Positions 8,470-18,016 of a stretch of 64,000 nt of DNA are shown here, piece after piece (position 1 is the stretch's first letter; the number at the start of each line of letters is the position of its first letter). The notes beneath the pieces were generated by a model. It saw nothing but the letters and a program-made list of their open reading frames with translations, searched no databases and had not been told where the DNA came from. A program made the position numbers and the translations under genes. Source of the DNA: CBDBBY01 sp965203795 (GTDB lineage Bacteria > Pseudomonadota > Alphaproteobacteria > Rhodobacterales > Rhodobacteraceae); NCBI GenBank assembly GCA_965203795.1, contig OZ241915.1, forward strand, positions 248,001 through 312,000, read 5' to 3'.

Positions 8470-8769
8470 ATGCCCGCTCAGACATCGATGCTCCATGTGC
8501 GCGTGGATGATCAGCTCAAGACCAAAGCAGCCGAAACCCTGGCCGGTGTTGGCCTCACGCTCTCGGATGCCGTGCGCATCCTCCTGACCCGCGTCGCTGC
8601 TGAGGGTGGGTTGCCCGCGGGGCTGACTGCCGACCCGGAGGCTCATGATGCTTGGTTCCGTGCCAAGGTACAGGAAGCCTTGGACGATCCGCGTCCCGCT
8701 GTTCCGCACGAACAGGTCATGAATGGCATCCAGGCGTTGACCGGCAAAAAGCGCCGTGCGCGATCTTGA
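8470..8769 (+). CDS. RelB/DinJ-family antitoxin (toxin gene missing)
   Basis: Ribbon-helix-helix antitoxin of 99 residues. The N-terminal segment LHVRVDDQLKTKAAETL and then GLTLSDAVRILLTRVAAEG match the RelB/DinJ DNA-binding region. The C-terminal part (from about residue 60) would wrap the toxin. The ATG at 8470 is chosen, 8 bases after GGAGG; a TTG one codon earlier is also possible. A RelE/YafQ-type toxin normally follows within a few bases or overlaps, but 8770-9066 contains no such frame and I recognise no gene there. The antitoxin is therefore an orphan or the toxin was deleted. The palindrome in the promoter suggests autorepression. Confidence 0.85.
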   Translation: MPAQTSMLHVRVDDQLKTKAAETLAGVGLTLSDAVRILLTRVAAEGGLPAGLTADPEAHDAWFRAKVQEALDDPRPAVPHEQVMNGIQALTGKKRRARS

Positions 8770-9066
8770 ATGGACGGTGTCGCGGTCTCCGACCTGACGG
8801 CCATCACCGATACTTCATCCGCCCAATCGTTGGAAAATCGAACCCTGTCACGCGCTTGACGGCATTGGCGCAGCCCCGTAGGCTCAACGCGGAGGAAGCA
8901 CTGCGTTCCCGGCCGCAGGCCAGTTTGCATTCTGCTGAACTGAAACGCGGCATGGGTTTCGCGCCTGGACTCATGCGACGAGACCCTATCAGCTTGCCGT
9001 GCCCGAAGGCGTTGCAGGCCGCTCCGGGATTACGGCGGTGCGCTGTCGAAATTCCGGGAGGAGACA

Positions 9067-10683
9067 ATGGACAATGGCAATCCATTGAAAGCGCTGCGCT
9101 TTCATTGCGGACGGAGTGCGCTGGGAGCGGCTCTGCTCGCCACGCTTGCTGTCGCGTCGGCATCCGCGGCCGAAGGGACGCTCGTTGTGGCTGTCAACCA
9201 GGAGCCGCAGGACCTTGCGGCGCAAGGCGCTTACAAAGAGATAAACGCGCCCGGGCTTCGGAACGTCGTGGAAACGCTGATCGCGGCCGACCCGGTCTCC
9301 GGAGCCTTCAAAGGAATCCTCGCAACGGACTGGGAGGTCGTCGACGACACGACGGTCCGCATGAGCCTGCGCGAGGGCGTGTCGTTCCACGACGGAACCC
9401 CGTTCAACGCCGAGTCTGCCGCGCACGCCGTCAATTTCGTCTGGAGCGCGGACAACGCGTTCACGATCCAGGAGTACGGGGGTCCCGGCACGATAACCGC
9501 GACGCCGACCGGCGAGCATTCGATTGAGATCGTGTCCAGCGAACCGGATCCGCTGCTTGAGTTCCGCCTTTCGCTGAACGGGATCTCGTCCATGAAGCAG
9601 ATCGAGGACAATCCGGCCGCCCATTTCGACACGCCCATCGGAACAGGCCCCTACAAGTTCGTGGAATGGGTTCCCGGGCAGTATTGGAGCGCGGAATTCA
9701 ACCCCGACTGGTGGGGGCTTTCCGCGGACGACGCCTATGGAACCGGCGAGCCGGCGTTCCAGGAGCTGCGGTTCGTCTTCCGCCCGGAGGACGGCGCGCG
9801 TGCGGCGATGGCGCAAAGCGGCGAAGCGCAGCTGGCCATGTTCCCGTCGCCGAGCGACTGCGCGGCCGCGGACGGCGCGTCCGGCTACAAATGCGTCGCG
9901 GGGCCGTCGGACACGTATTTGTACGGACGCCTCGACCATTCGCTCTACGCGCCCGAATTCCTTCGGGACCCGCGCGTCAGGGAGGCGGTTTTCCTTGCCA
10001 TCGACGTCCCGTCGCTGACGGAAGTGATTGGCTTGGCCTCGGTGCCGCCGGGCCAGCTCGGCCCGGCAGGGACGGTCGGGTTCAACCCGGCGGTCCAAGC
10101 CTACTCCTATGATCCGGCGCGCGCGATGGAGCTCGTGGCGGCGGCGGAAGCTGACGGCGTCGATGTCGACTCCGTCAGAATCGAAGTGGTGGGCCGCGAT
10201 ACGACGCCGCAAATCAGCACCATAGTCGAAGCGATCGGCGGCATGCTCAATGCGGTCGGCATTGATACCGACGTCAAGGTGCAGGTTCCGCAGGCATTCA
10301 ATCCGCGGGTGAGGATTGCCGGCTACGCGAACGAGCCGGGGCGCCAGATGATGCAGGTGCATGTGCGGCAGAACCCGGCCGGCGACTTTGGAATCACGCT
10401 GCTCGCGAACTACGCATGCCCGGACGAGGACAATCCGACCGGACCGTCGCGCTCGTCCGTCTATTGCGACCGGGAGTTCGACGCGAAGCTGTTCGAGGCG
10501 CTCGCTTCGGTAGGGCCCAGGCGGAACCAGCTGCTTCAGGAGCTGGTCAAATACGTGCACGACCGCCATCTGGTCGTTCCGCTCGCGCTGCTGGACCGGG
10601 CCTACCTGATCGATTCGGATCTCGAGTTCACTTTCGGCCCGGACCATCGGATCCAGGCCGCCTACATCGTCCGGAACGAGTGA
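9067..10683 (+). CDS. Peptide-type ABC transporter substrate-binding protein (system 1)
   Basis: Periplasmic solute-binding protein of the SBP_bac_5 family (DppA/OppA/NikA-like), 538 residues. An N-terminal signal sequence runs to about residue 35 (ALGAALLATLAVASASAAEG). The family signature appears as LREGVSFHDGTPFNAESAAHAV near residue 110, quoted in part, and the protein ends with a typical late segment on dipeptide-like ligand domains. GGGAGGA lies just before the ATG. It heads a five-gene importer (binding protein, two permeases, two ATPases) ending at 14751. The ligand (peptide, opine, nickel or another compound) cannot be told from sequence. Confidence 0.92.
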   Translation: MDNGNPLKALRFHCGRSALGAALLATLAVASASAAEGTLVVAVNQEPQDLAAQGAYKEINAPGLRNVVETLIAADPVSGAFKGILATDWEVVDDTTVRMSLREGVSFHDGTPFNAESAAHAVNFVWSADNAFTIQEYGGPGTITATPTGEHSIEIVSSEPDPLLEFRLSLNGISSMKQIEDNPAAHFDTPIGTGPYKFVEWVPGQYWSAEFNPDWWGLSADDAYGTGEPAFQELRFVFRPEDGARAAMAQSGEAQLAMFPSPSDCAAADGASGYKCVAGPSDTYLYGRLDHSLYAPEFLRDPRVREAVFLAIDVPSLTEVIGLASVPPGQLGPAGTVGFNPAVQAYSYDPARAMELVAAAEADGVDVDSVRIEVVGRDTTPQISTIVEAIGGMLNAVGIDTDVKVQVPQAFNPRVRIAGYANEPGRQMMQVHVRQNPAGDFGITLLANYACPDEDNPTGPSRSSVYCDREFDAKLFEALASVGPRRNQLLQELVKYVHDRHLVVPLALLDRAYLIDSDLEFTFGPDHRIQAAYIVRNE

Positions 10684-10688
10684 AATGA

Positions 10689-10708
10689 GCGGCCGCGCCT
10701 GCGGCCGC
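10689..10708 (+). promoter_or_regulatory. GC hairpin between binding-protein and permease genes
   Basis: Eight-base arms GCGGCCGC pair around a GCCT loop 5 bases after the binding-protein stop. There is no T-run, so it is less likely a full terminator than a 3'-protecting or attenuating hairpin. Such a structure would leave more message for the binding protein than for the permeases. Confidence 0.45.
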
Positions 10709-10753
10709 CGCCCGGGCGCATCCTGATCGCGCGGAGACTTCCGGCGGGTCCGG

Positions 10754-11722
10754 GTGCGCCACCTCCTTTACAGGCTGCTCCATTCGGCGGTTCTTCTGCT
10801 GGCGACCGTCAGCTTCGTGTTTTTCGCCGGGCGCTCGATCGGCGACCCGGCGCTCAACATTCTCGGGGTGAACGCGACCGAGCAGGCCCTTGAAACGCTG
10901 CGCGCGAACATCGGCCTGAACGACCCGCTCCCGGTCCAATACGTTCGCTTCATCGGCGGCGCGCTCACGGGCGATTTCGGCGTGAGCTACAGGTTCGGAT
11001 TCTCCGTATTGCCCGCGGAGGTCCTTCGGGACGGCCTCGGAAAACCCGTTCTTCCGCTCGTGCTGGATCGGCTGCCCGCCACGTTCTTTCTCGCAGGCGC
11101 CGCGATGTCGGTCGCGATCGCGTTCGCCCTCGCGATGGGCATCGCGGCGGCCTTGTGGCCGCGCTCCGCGATCGACCGGATCGTTACGGTTCTTTCGCTG
11201 GCGGGCGTTTCAGTCGTGCAGTTCTGGCTCGGCCTGATGCTGATCGTCCTTTTCGGGGTCACCCTGGGCTGGTTTCCCACCACCGGGTACGGCGGGCTCG
11301 AGTACGTCGTGCTGCCGGCGCTTACCTTGGCCGCCCGCCCGATGGGCCGGATCGCGCAAGTCGTGCGCAGCGCGATGCTGGACGAGCTTGCCAAGCCCTA
11401 TGTCACGGCGGCGAAGGCGATGGGCGCGTCGGACGCGCGGATCGTGCTGGTGCACGGATTGAAGAATGCGGCGATTCCGATCGTGACCATCACCGGCGAC
11501 GAGCTTTCCGCGCTGCTCACGGGCGCGATTCTGGTGGAGACCGTGTTCGCTTGGCCCGGCATCGGGCTGCTGCTCATCGATTCCCTGAACCGCGGCGACC
11601 TGCCGATGGTGCAGGCCGGGATCTGCGTGGTCGCGGCGCTTGTGATCGCCGTGAACTTTCTGGTCGACGTGGCCTACACGCTCCTCGACCCGAAAGTCCG
11701 GTTCAAGGAGGCCGGGCCTTGA
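10754..11722 (+). CDS. ABC transporter permease, DppB type (system 1)
   Basis: First inner-membrane permease of importer 1, 322 residues, with six predicted membrane segments. It begins RHLLYRLLHSAVLLLATVSF, the usual N-terminal segment of DppB/OppB/GsiC proteins. The BPD_transp_1 coupling loop lies near residues 215-245 (the EAA-like stretch KAMGASDARIVLVHGLKNA). The start is GTG at 10754. The stop overlaps the next gene by 4 bases (TTGA). Confidence 0.93.
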   Translation: MRHLLYRLLHSAVLLLATVSFVFFAGRSIGDPALNILGVNATEQALETLRANIGLNDPLPVQYVRFIGGALTGDFGVSYRFGFSVLPAEVLRDGLGKPVLPLVLDRLPATFFLAGAAMSVAIAFALAMGIAAALWPRSAIDRIVTVLSLAGVSVVQFWLGLMLIVLFGVTLGWFPTTGYGGLEYVVLPALTLAARPMGRIAQVVRSAMLDELAKPYVTAAKAMGASDARIVLVHGLKNAAIPIVTITGDELSALLTGAILVETVFAWPGIGLLLIDSLNRGDLPMVQAGICVVAALVIAVNFLVDVAYTLLDPKVRFKEAGP

Positions 11723-12678
11723 GCGCGGACGAAGCGGCGTCTCCCGGCGACGAATCGCGCGATTCGGCGCTGGGATGGCGCGACTACCTGCTGGCCCTCG
11801 CCAGCGACAAGGTGACGCTGGCGTCGGCGGCCTTTCTTGCGCTGCTGGCGGTCGCGACGCTTGGCGCGGATTTCGTCGCTCCCTACGATCCGGTCCAGCT
11901 CAACCTGAAGGAGCGCCTTCTGCCGCCGTTCTCTGCAGGCGCGAGCGGAATTCCGCATGTGCTGGGCACCGACGAGCTCGGGCGCGACATGCTGAGCAGG
12001 CTCGTCTACGGCGCCCGGGTCTCGATTTCGGTCAGCCTCATCGGAGCGACGGTGTCCGCGCTGCTGGGGATTTCGCTGGGGCTGGTCGCCGGGTTCCTTC
12101 GCGGGGCTTTGGAGGACCTGATCATGAGGACCGTCGACGGCATGCTCGCGCTTCCGTCGCTGCTCGTCGCGCTCTTCATCCTGTTCCTGATCGGCGGCGG
12201 ATACGCCAATCTCGTGCTTGTTTTCGCGCTGCTGCACTGGACGGTCTACGCGCGGATGGCGCGCGGCCTGGCGCTGTCCTACCGCGAAAGCACGTTCGTC
12301 GAGGCCGCGCGCGCGGTTGGCTGCCGGGACAGCCGCATCATGGTCAGGCATCTGCTGCCGAACATGGCATCGCCGCTGCTCGTGCTGTTCACGCTGGAAA
12401 TCGCCATTCTGATTCTTTCCGAGGCGTCGCTGAGCTTCCTGGGATTCGGAATCCAGCCGCCGGAGCCGTCGTGGGGGCTCATGATCGCGAAGGGGCGCGA
12501 CCACATGCGATCCGCCTGGTGGATGGTGACGCTTCCGGGCGTGGCCATCCTGCTGACCGCGCTGAGCCTCAATCTCGTGGCGGCCTGGGTGCGAACCGTC
12601 AGCGATCCGGTCCAGCGCTGGCGGTATCTAAGGCCTCGGCATGCGCCGCAGGACGAAACCGGAGCGCAAGGCGGATGA
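11719..12678 (+). CDS. ABC transporter permease, DppC type (system 1)
   Basis: Second permease of importer 1, 319 residues. The start is a TTG overlapping the previous stop (TTGA). The open frame extends further upstream, but that part is a shadow of the dppB-like gene. Features of the DppC/OppC group are an N-terminal segment followed by GTDELGRDMLSRLVYGAR (residues about 78-95), the coupling loop EAARAVGCRDSRIMVRHLLP, and the C-terminal SEASLSFLGFGIQPPEPSWG. It is followed by the first ATPase with a 4-base ATGA overlap. Confidence 0.93.
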   Translation: MSADEAASPGDESRDSALGWRDYLLALASDKVTLASAAFLALLAVATLGADFVAPYDPVQLNLKERLLPPFSAGASGIPHVLGTDELGRDMLSRLVYGARVSISVSLIGATVSALLGISLGLVAGFLRGALEDLIMRTVDGMLALPSLLVALFILFLIGGGYANLVLVFALLHWTVYARMARGLALSYRESTFVEAARAVGCRDSRIMVRHLLPNMASPLLVLFTLEIAILILSEASLSFLGFGIQPPEPSWGLMIAKGRDHMRSAWWMVTLPGVAILLTALSLNLVAAWVRTVSDPVQRWRYLRPRHAPQDETGAQGG

Positions 12679-13706
12679 ATCGGGAGTACAGCAGGCATCC
12701 GGGCTTCGACCCCGGTGCGCCGCTCCTGTCCGTCAGGGGCCTTCGGGTCCGGTTCGCGACCCACCAAGGCAGCTTCCATGCCGTCAACGGCATCGAATAC
12801 GACGTGTCCGGCGGGGAAACGTTCGGAATTCTCGGCGAGTCGGGGTCGGGAAAGAGCGTAAGCCAGATGGCGGCGATCGGCATCGTGAAATGCCCGCCCG
12901 GCCAGGTGTCCGGCAGCGTCCGGTTCCGCGGGATCGAGCTGGTCGGCGCGTCCGAGCCTGTCCGGCGGTCCGTTCGAGGCCAGGGCATCGCGATGATCTT
13001 CCAGGACGCCGTCACGTCGTTGAACCCGAGCCTGACCGTGGGGTTCCAGATCGCGGAAATGTACCGCGTCCGCACGGGCGCGGACCGCCGGTCCGCGCTC
13101 GACCGGGCGGCGGAGCTGATGGAACGGGTTCGGATTCCGTCCGCGCGCGAGAGAATCGGGAGCTACCCGCACCAGCTCTCGGGCGGCATGTCCCAGCGCG
13201 TGATGATCGCGATGGCGCTGGCGCAGAATCCGGACGTTCTGGTCGCCGACGAGCCTACGACCGCCTTGGACGTGACCGTGCAGCGCCAGATCCTTTCGCT
13301 GCTTCGGGAATTGCAGAAGGAATCAGGTCTGGCGATCGTGCTCATTACCCACGATCTGGGGGTGATCGCCGAAATCGCCGACAGGGTGGCGGTCATGTAT
13401 GCCGGGCGGATTGTCGAATGCGCGCCGGTGGAATCGATATTCCGCGCGCCTTCCCATCCTTACACGGCCGCGCTGATGGCCTCGGCTCCGCAGGTCGACG
13501 CGGACGAGGCCCGGCTGAAGACCATCGGGGGCTCGCCGCCCGTGCTTTCGAGAATTCCGAAAGGATGCGCCTTCCATCCGCGTTGCGGCCATGCCGAGGA
13601 CCGGTGCCGGTCGGAGCTCCCGGCCCGGAGCCTGATTTCGGACGGGCACTTCAGCGCTTGCCATTTCGCCGGGCGCCTCGGCGAGCCGGATGGCGCCGAT
13701 GCCTGA
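12675..13706 (+). CDS. ABC transporter ATPase, DppD type (system 1)
   Basis: Cytoplasmic ATPase subunit of importer 1, 343 residues. It has Walker A GESGSGKS near residue 55, the Q-loop in MIFQDAVTSLNP, the ABC signature LSGGMSQR, Walker B VLVADEPTTALD and the H-loop LITHDLG. The C-terminal oligopeptide-transporter extension carries the cysteines expected in this group (CAFHPRCGHAEDRC), which in relatives bind an iron-sulfur cluster or metal. The start ATG overlaps the permease stop. The 3' end overlaps the next ATPase gene by 17 bases. Confidence 0.93.
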   Translation: MNREYSRHPGFDPGAPLLSVRGLRVRFATHQGSFHAVNGIEYDVSGGETFGILGESGSGKSVSQMAAIGIVKCPPGQVSGSVRFRGIELVGASEPVRRSVRGQGIAMIFQDAVTSLNPSLTVGFQIAEMYRVRTGADRRSALDRAAELMERVRIPSARERIGSYPHQLSGGMSQRVMIAMALAQNPDVLVADEPTTALDVTVQRQILSLLRELQKESGLAIVLITHDLGVIAEIADRVAVMYAGRIVECAPVESIFRAPSHPYTAALMASAPQVDADEARLKTIGGSPPVLSRIPKGCAFHPRCGHAEDRCRSELPARSLISDGHFSACHFAGRLGEPDGADA

Positions 13707-14751
13707 AGGGGACGCGGCGCCGCTCCTGAGCGTTACCGGCCTCGCGAAGACCTTTCCGGTCGGCCGGAACGGGCTGTTCGGGCCGCGCCGGACGCTGAAG
13801 GCGGTGGCCGGGGTGGATTTCGAAATCCGGCGCGGCGAGACCCTCGGCCTGGTCGGCGAATCCGGATGCGGCAAATCCACGGTCGCCAGGCTGGTCGCGA
13901 GGCTCCAGGAGCCGACCGCCGGCGAAATCCGCTTCGACGGCCGCGATGCGCTCGGCCTTTCGAAGGAGGAGACCCGGCAGCTGCGGCGGCGCATCCAGAT
14001 AGTGTTCCAGGACCCGTACGCGTCGCTCAACCCGCGCATGACGGTCGAAGAGATCGTGAGCGAGCCTTGGCGCGTCTTTCCGGGCATACTCGAACGCGGA
14101 CGCTGGAAGAGCCGCGTCGCCGAGCTTCTTCGCCGGGTCGGGCTCGACGCGTCGGATGCGGCCCGGTTTCCGCACCAGTTTTCGGGCGGCCAGCGCCAGA
14201 GGATCAGCATTGCCAGGGCGCTGGCTCCGAATCCGGAGTTCATCATATGCGACGAGCCGGTTTCCGCGCTGGACGTTTCCGTGCAGGCCCAAGTGATAAA
14301 CCTTCTTGCCGATCTGCAGGACGACTTCCGGCTCTCCTACCTGTTCATTGCCCACGACCTCTCCGTCGTCCGGCACGTGTGCGACCGCGTGATGGTCATG
14401 TATCTCGGCAGAATTGCCGAGGTCGGCCCGACCCGGCGCGTGTACGAGCGGCCGACCCACCCCTATACCCGGGCTCTGCTTGCCGCGGTGCCGCGCTCCA
14501 GCCCGGTCGGCAGGGAGCACGATCAACGGCGCGGAATGCTGGAGGGCGAGGTTCCGAGCGCGATCGACCCTCCGTCGGGCTGCCATTTCCATCCTCGCTG
14601 CAGCATCGCGCGCACGAGGTGCCGCAGCGAAGTTCCGGAGCTTCGGGCCGCCTCGTGCGGCCAGAGAAGCGCCTGCCACTTCGCTGGCGACCTGGAATCC
14701 GGGGAAGCGGCCGCGCCGCCTCGCAGGCCGTCCGTCTCGAAAGGCGAATAG
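13690..14751 (+). CDS. ABC transporter ATPase, DppF type (system 1)
   Basis: Second ATPase of importer 1, 353 residues. It has Walker A GESGCGKST, the Q-loop VFQDPYASLNPRM, the signature FSGGQRQR, Walker B FIICDEPVSALD, H-loop FIAHDLS, and the C-terminal cysteine cluster CHFHPRCSIARTRC of the oligopeptide group. ATG 13690 overlaps the preceding gene; a second ATG three codons later (13699) is equally possible. It closes the operon, and a tRNA gene follows 39 bases downstream. Confidence 0.93.
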   Translation: MAPMPEGDAAPLLSVTGLAKTFPVGRNGLFGPRRTLKAVAGVDFEIRRGETLGLVGESGCGKSTVARLVARLQEPTAGEIRFDGRDALGLSKEETRQLRRRIQIVFQDPYASLNPRMTVEEIVSEPWRVFPGILERGRWKSRVAELLRRVGLDASDAARFPHQFSGGQRQRISIARALAPNPEFIICDEPVSALDVSVQAQVINLLADLQDDFRLSYLFIAHDLSVVRHVCDRVMVMYLGRIAEVGPTRRVYERPTHPYTRALLAAVPRSSPVGREHDQRRGMLEGEVPSAIDPPSGCHFHPRCSIARTRCRSEVPELRAASCGQRSACHFAGDLESGEAAAPPRRPSVSKGE

Positions 14752-14790
14752 AGTTGCAGGCCGCTGCGGAGTTGCGTAGTCTAGGAGCGT

Positions 14791-14867
14791 GCGCTGGTAG
14801 CTCAGCTGGATAGAGTGCTTGACTACGAATCAAGTGGTCGGGGGTTCGAATCCTCCCCAGCGCGCCA
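14791..14867 (+). tRNA. tRNA-Arg (anticodon ACG)
   Basis: The 77 bases fold into a full cloverleaf. Acceptor GCGCTGG pairs with CCAGCGC, the anticodon stem CTTGA/TCAAG encloses the loop CTACGAA with anticodon ACG, the T-arm reads GGGGGTTCGAATCCTCCC, and the CCA end is encoded. The ACG anticodon is modified to ICG in bacteria and reads CGU, CGC and CGA arginine codons. Confidence 0.96.
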
Positions 14868-15023
14868 CAATCTCCATTCGCCATCCCGCCAGCGAATCAC
14901 CGGAATTTCAACGGTCCGCAAGCTTGACGGGTTTTCGGCGCCGATGCCGCCACCGCCCGTCCGGATGCGGCTTCCGCGCATGAAGTTGCGTGCGCTCGCT
15001 GCTTTCGTTTAGCTGGTCTGCAA

Positions 15024-16162
15024 ATGAAGAGCCTGGAATTGCTTTCGAAGCTGGTCGCGTTTCACACGATCAGCAGGAACTCCAACCTTGATCTGATCGA
15101 TTTCGCGAAGGCGCGCCTCGAATCGCAGGGCTTCGACTGCTTAGTCGTGCCGGATGAAACGCACGCGAAGGCGAATCTTTTCGCGTTGATCGGACCGGCC
15201 GGACAGCCGGGCATTCGGACGTCGTGCCGACGGAAGGGCAGGACTGGTCGTCGGATCCGTTCGAGCTGACCGAGAGGAACGGAGCCCTGTACGGCCGGGG
15301 CGCCGCGGACATGAAGGGTTTCGTCGCCTGCGCTCTCCGCGCTGCGGAGCGGGCGGCGGGCCGGGAGCTGAAAACTCCGCTGTGGATCGCGCTTTCGCAC
15401 GACGAGGAGATTGGATGCGTGGGCGTCCGGCGCTTGATCGACCGCATGGAGCAAGACGGCCTGCGGCCCCGGATATGCATCGTCGGCGAGCCGACCTCGA
15501 TGGCGGTGGCGACCGGACACAAGGGGAAGCTGTCCTTGCGCGCCCGCTGCTCCGGAAGGTCCGCACATTCGGCGTTCGCGCCGGAAACGGTCAACGCGCT
15601 GCACTTGGCGTGCGATTTCGTGCGCGCCTTGCGGGAGAAGCAGGCGGCCTTGGCGTCGGACGGCCGGATCGACGATGCGTACAAGGTTCCGTACACGACC
15701 ATCCATGCCTCCCGCATCACAGGCGGTACGGCGCCGAACATCGTGCCGTCCCGTTGCGATGTGGACTTCGAAATCAGATACATCGCGTCCGACGACCCGG
15801 AGGGGATCGTCGGGGCGCTGGCCGCCCGGGGGCGGAGCATCGCATCCGGGTTCCGCGCGGTCGCCGCCGAGGCCAGCATCGAAGTCGAGACTGTCGGCGG
15901 CTATCCCGGTCTGGAGACGCCAATCGACGCAAATGAAGTGCGGCTGGCGCAGACGCTGGCGAAGAGCCGGAGCACAACGAAGGTGGCGTTCGGAACAGAG
16001 GCCGGAATGTTCGCAGGCAGGCTCGGATGTCCCGCGGTCGTTTGCGGGCCCGGCTCGATGGAGCAGGGCCACAAGGCTGACGAATACATCGAGCGAAGCC
16101 AGATGGAGGAATGCGACTCGATGCTGGACAGGCTCCTGGACCGCCTCGAATCAGGGCTGTAG
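15024..16162 (+). pseudogene. argE: Acetylornithine deacetylase-like M20 peptidase, frameshifted
   Basis: An M20-family zinc hydrolase most like ArgE, which removes acetate from N-acetylornithine. The N-terminal part is open from ATG 15024 (MKSLELLSKLVAFHTISRNS) and runs to residue about 61 (LIGPAGQPG). The rest continues one frame over from about 15206 to 16162, starting at GHSDVVPTEG and containing GRGAADMKGF, HDEEIGC, GEPTSMAVATGHKGK and GTEAGMFAG. The frames join across CCGGGCATTCGGAC. The residues usually found before the metal-binding GHSD are missing, which fits a deletion of 1 mod 3 bases (13 would restore five residues). It is a broken gene or a sequence error. The 3' end overlaps the convergent exporter gene by 12 bases. 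Confidence 0.8.
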
Positions 16163-18016
16163 CGCCGCCGAAGCCCCGCCGGCGGCCGCGCTCTCGCGCT
16201 CCTCAGCCTGAAGCAGCTGCCACATGTGGGCGTAGCGGCCGTCCTTTGCGAGAAGCTCGTCATGGGTGCCGCGCTCAATGACGTCTCCGTGCTCAAGCAC
16301 GATGATCAGGTCGGCATCGACGACGGTGGACAAGCGGTGGGCGATCGCGATCACGGTTCGGCCTTCGCTGATCGCCTGGATGCTGTGCTGGATCTCCTTT
16401 TCGGTTTCCGAGTCGAGGCCCGATGTCGCCTCGTCGAGCAGCAGTATCGGCGGATTCTTCAGCAAGGTTCTGCAGATTCCGATCCGCTGCTTCTCGCCGC
16501 CCGAAACCTTCAGCCCGCGCTCCCCGACCTCGGTTTCGAAGCCTTCCGGCAGCCGCGATATCAGCTGGTCCAGCTGCGCGGCGTTGGTGGCGGCTTCGAT
16601 TTGCCGCTTGGTCGCGTACGGAGCGCCGTAGGAAATGTTGTAGAGAAGCGTTTCGTTGAACAGGACGGTGTCCTCGGGAACGATCCCGATGCTCTTCTGG
16701 ATGCTCGCCTGCGTGATGTCCCGCACATCCTGGCCGTCGATCGTGATCGACCCGGAAACGACATCGTAGAACCTGAACAGCAGCCTGCCGATCGTCGACT
16801 TCCCCGATCCGGAGGGGCCGACGATCGCGACCGTCCCGCCCGACGGCACGGTCAGGTTGAAGTCCCTAAGGATCGGCCGCCGCTGGTCGTAGCCGAACGA
16901 GACGTTCTCGAACCGGATTTCCCCGCCGGACACTTGGAGGTCCGGCGCGCCCGGCTTGTCGCGGATCTCGTAGGATTGCCCGAGCAGGTCGAACATGTCC
17001 CCCATGTCGACCAGCGCCTGCCGGATCTCGCGGTAGACCGTGCCCAGGAAATTCAGCGGGATCGCCAGCTGCAGCAAGTAGGCGTTCACCAGCACGAAAT
17101 CGCCCACGGTGTGGTCGCCGTTCAGGACGCCGACGGCGGCGATCAGCATGGCGGAGACCATTCCGACGGCGATCAGGACGGCCTGCCCGATGTTCAGGGC
17201 CGCCAGCGAGTAGGCGGTCTTGAGCGCCGCCTGCTCGTAGCCCTGCATGGACTGGTCGTAGCGCTTCGCTTCGCGCTCCTCCGCCCCGAAATACTTCACG
17301 GTTTCGTAGTTCAGAAGGCTGTCGACGGCCTTCTGGTTGGCGGCCGTGTCCTCCTCGTTCATCCGCCGCCGGATCTGGACGCGCCATTCCGTGACCTTGA
17401 ACGTGAACCATACGTAGATGAGCAGCGTTGCCGCGATGATGGCGAAGTACCGGAAGTCCAGCACGACGAGCAGCACCAGCGAGATCATCACGACCTCGAG
17501 GGTGAGAGGCGCTATGGCAAGAAGCATGAACCTGAGGAGGAACTCCACGCCCTTCACGCCCCGCTCCATGATCCGGGAAAGCCCGCCCGTCTTCCTTGTG
17601 ATGTGGTAACGGAGCGAAAGCTTGTGGATGTGCCGGAACGATTCCAGCGCAAGCAGGCGGAGCGCGCGCTGCCCCACGCTCGCGAAGGCGATGTCCCGCA
17701 GCTGCTCGAACACGACGGTGAACAGCCGCGCGATGCCGTAGGCGATGGTGAGCCCGATCGCACCGACGCCGAAGACAAGGGCGACGGAGCCTTCAGCGGA
17801 CGGAACGAGGGCGTCGACGGCGGATTTGTAGACGAACGGCGTCCCCACGGCGACGACCTTCGCGCACCCGAGCGCGGAGAGCGCCAGAACGACCCGCCAC
17901 TTGAGGCCGGGCTTGTCCTTCGGCCAAAGGTAGGGGGCCACGCTCTTGACCGTGCGCCAGCCGCTGAGCCGCTCCTGCGCATGCAGCGACTTTTCGGATC
18001 GGACCTGGTCCGCCAT
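16151..18016 (-). CDS. Atm1-type ABC exporter (heavy-metal/Fe-S related)
   Basis: Half-size ABC exporter of 621 residues in the inner membrane. An N-terminal transmembrane domain of about six segments (residues roughly 35-330) is followed by an ATPase domain. The latter has Walker A GPSGSGKST, signature KVSGGEKQR, Walker B ILLLDEATSGLD and H-loop IAHRLS. The transmembrane part has RYHITRKTGGLSRIMERG and LNYETVKYFGAEERE, characteristic of the Atm1/HMT1 group that exports glutathione-linked sulfur or metal species. ATG 18016 is preferred over 18058 because GGGGAG lies 6 bases upstream. It stands alone, convergent with the argE-like gene and divergent from pyk. Confidence 0.9.
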   Translation of the reverse strand: MADQVRSEKSLHAQERLSGWRTVKSVAPYLWPKDKPGLKWRVVLALSALGCAKVVAVGTPFVYKSAVDALVPSAEGSVALVFGVGAIGLTIAYGIARLFTVVFEQLRDIAFASVGQRALRLLALESFRHIHKLSLRYHITRKTGGLSRIMERGVKGVEFLLRFMLLAIAPLTLEVVMISLVLLVVLDFRYFAIIAATLLIYVWFTFKVTEWRVQIRRRMNEEDTAANQKAVDSLLNYETVKYFGAEEREAKRYDQSMQGYEQAALKTAYSLAALNIGQAVLIAVGMVSAMLIAAVGVLNGDHTVGDFVLVNAYLLQLAIPLNFLGTVYREIRQALVDMGDMFDLLGQSYEIRDKPGAPDLQVSGGEIRFENVSFGYDQRRPILRDFNLTVPSGGTVAIVGPSGSGKSTIGRLLFRFYDVVSGSITIDGQDVRDITQASIQKSIGIVPEDTVLFNETLLYNISYGAPYATKRQIEAATNAAQLDQLISRLPEGFETEVGERGLKVSGGEKQRIGICRTLLKNPPILLLDEATSGLDSETEKEIQHSIQAISEGRTVIAIAHRLSTVVDADLIIVLEHGDVIERGTHDELLAKDGRYAHMWQLLQAEERESAAAGGASAALQP

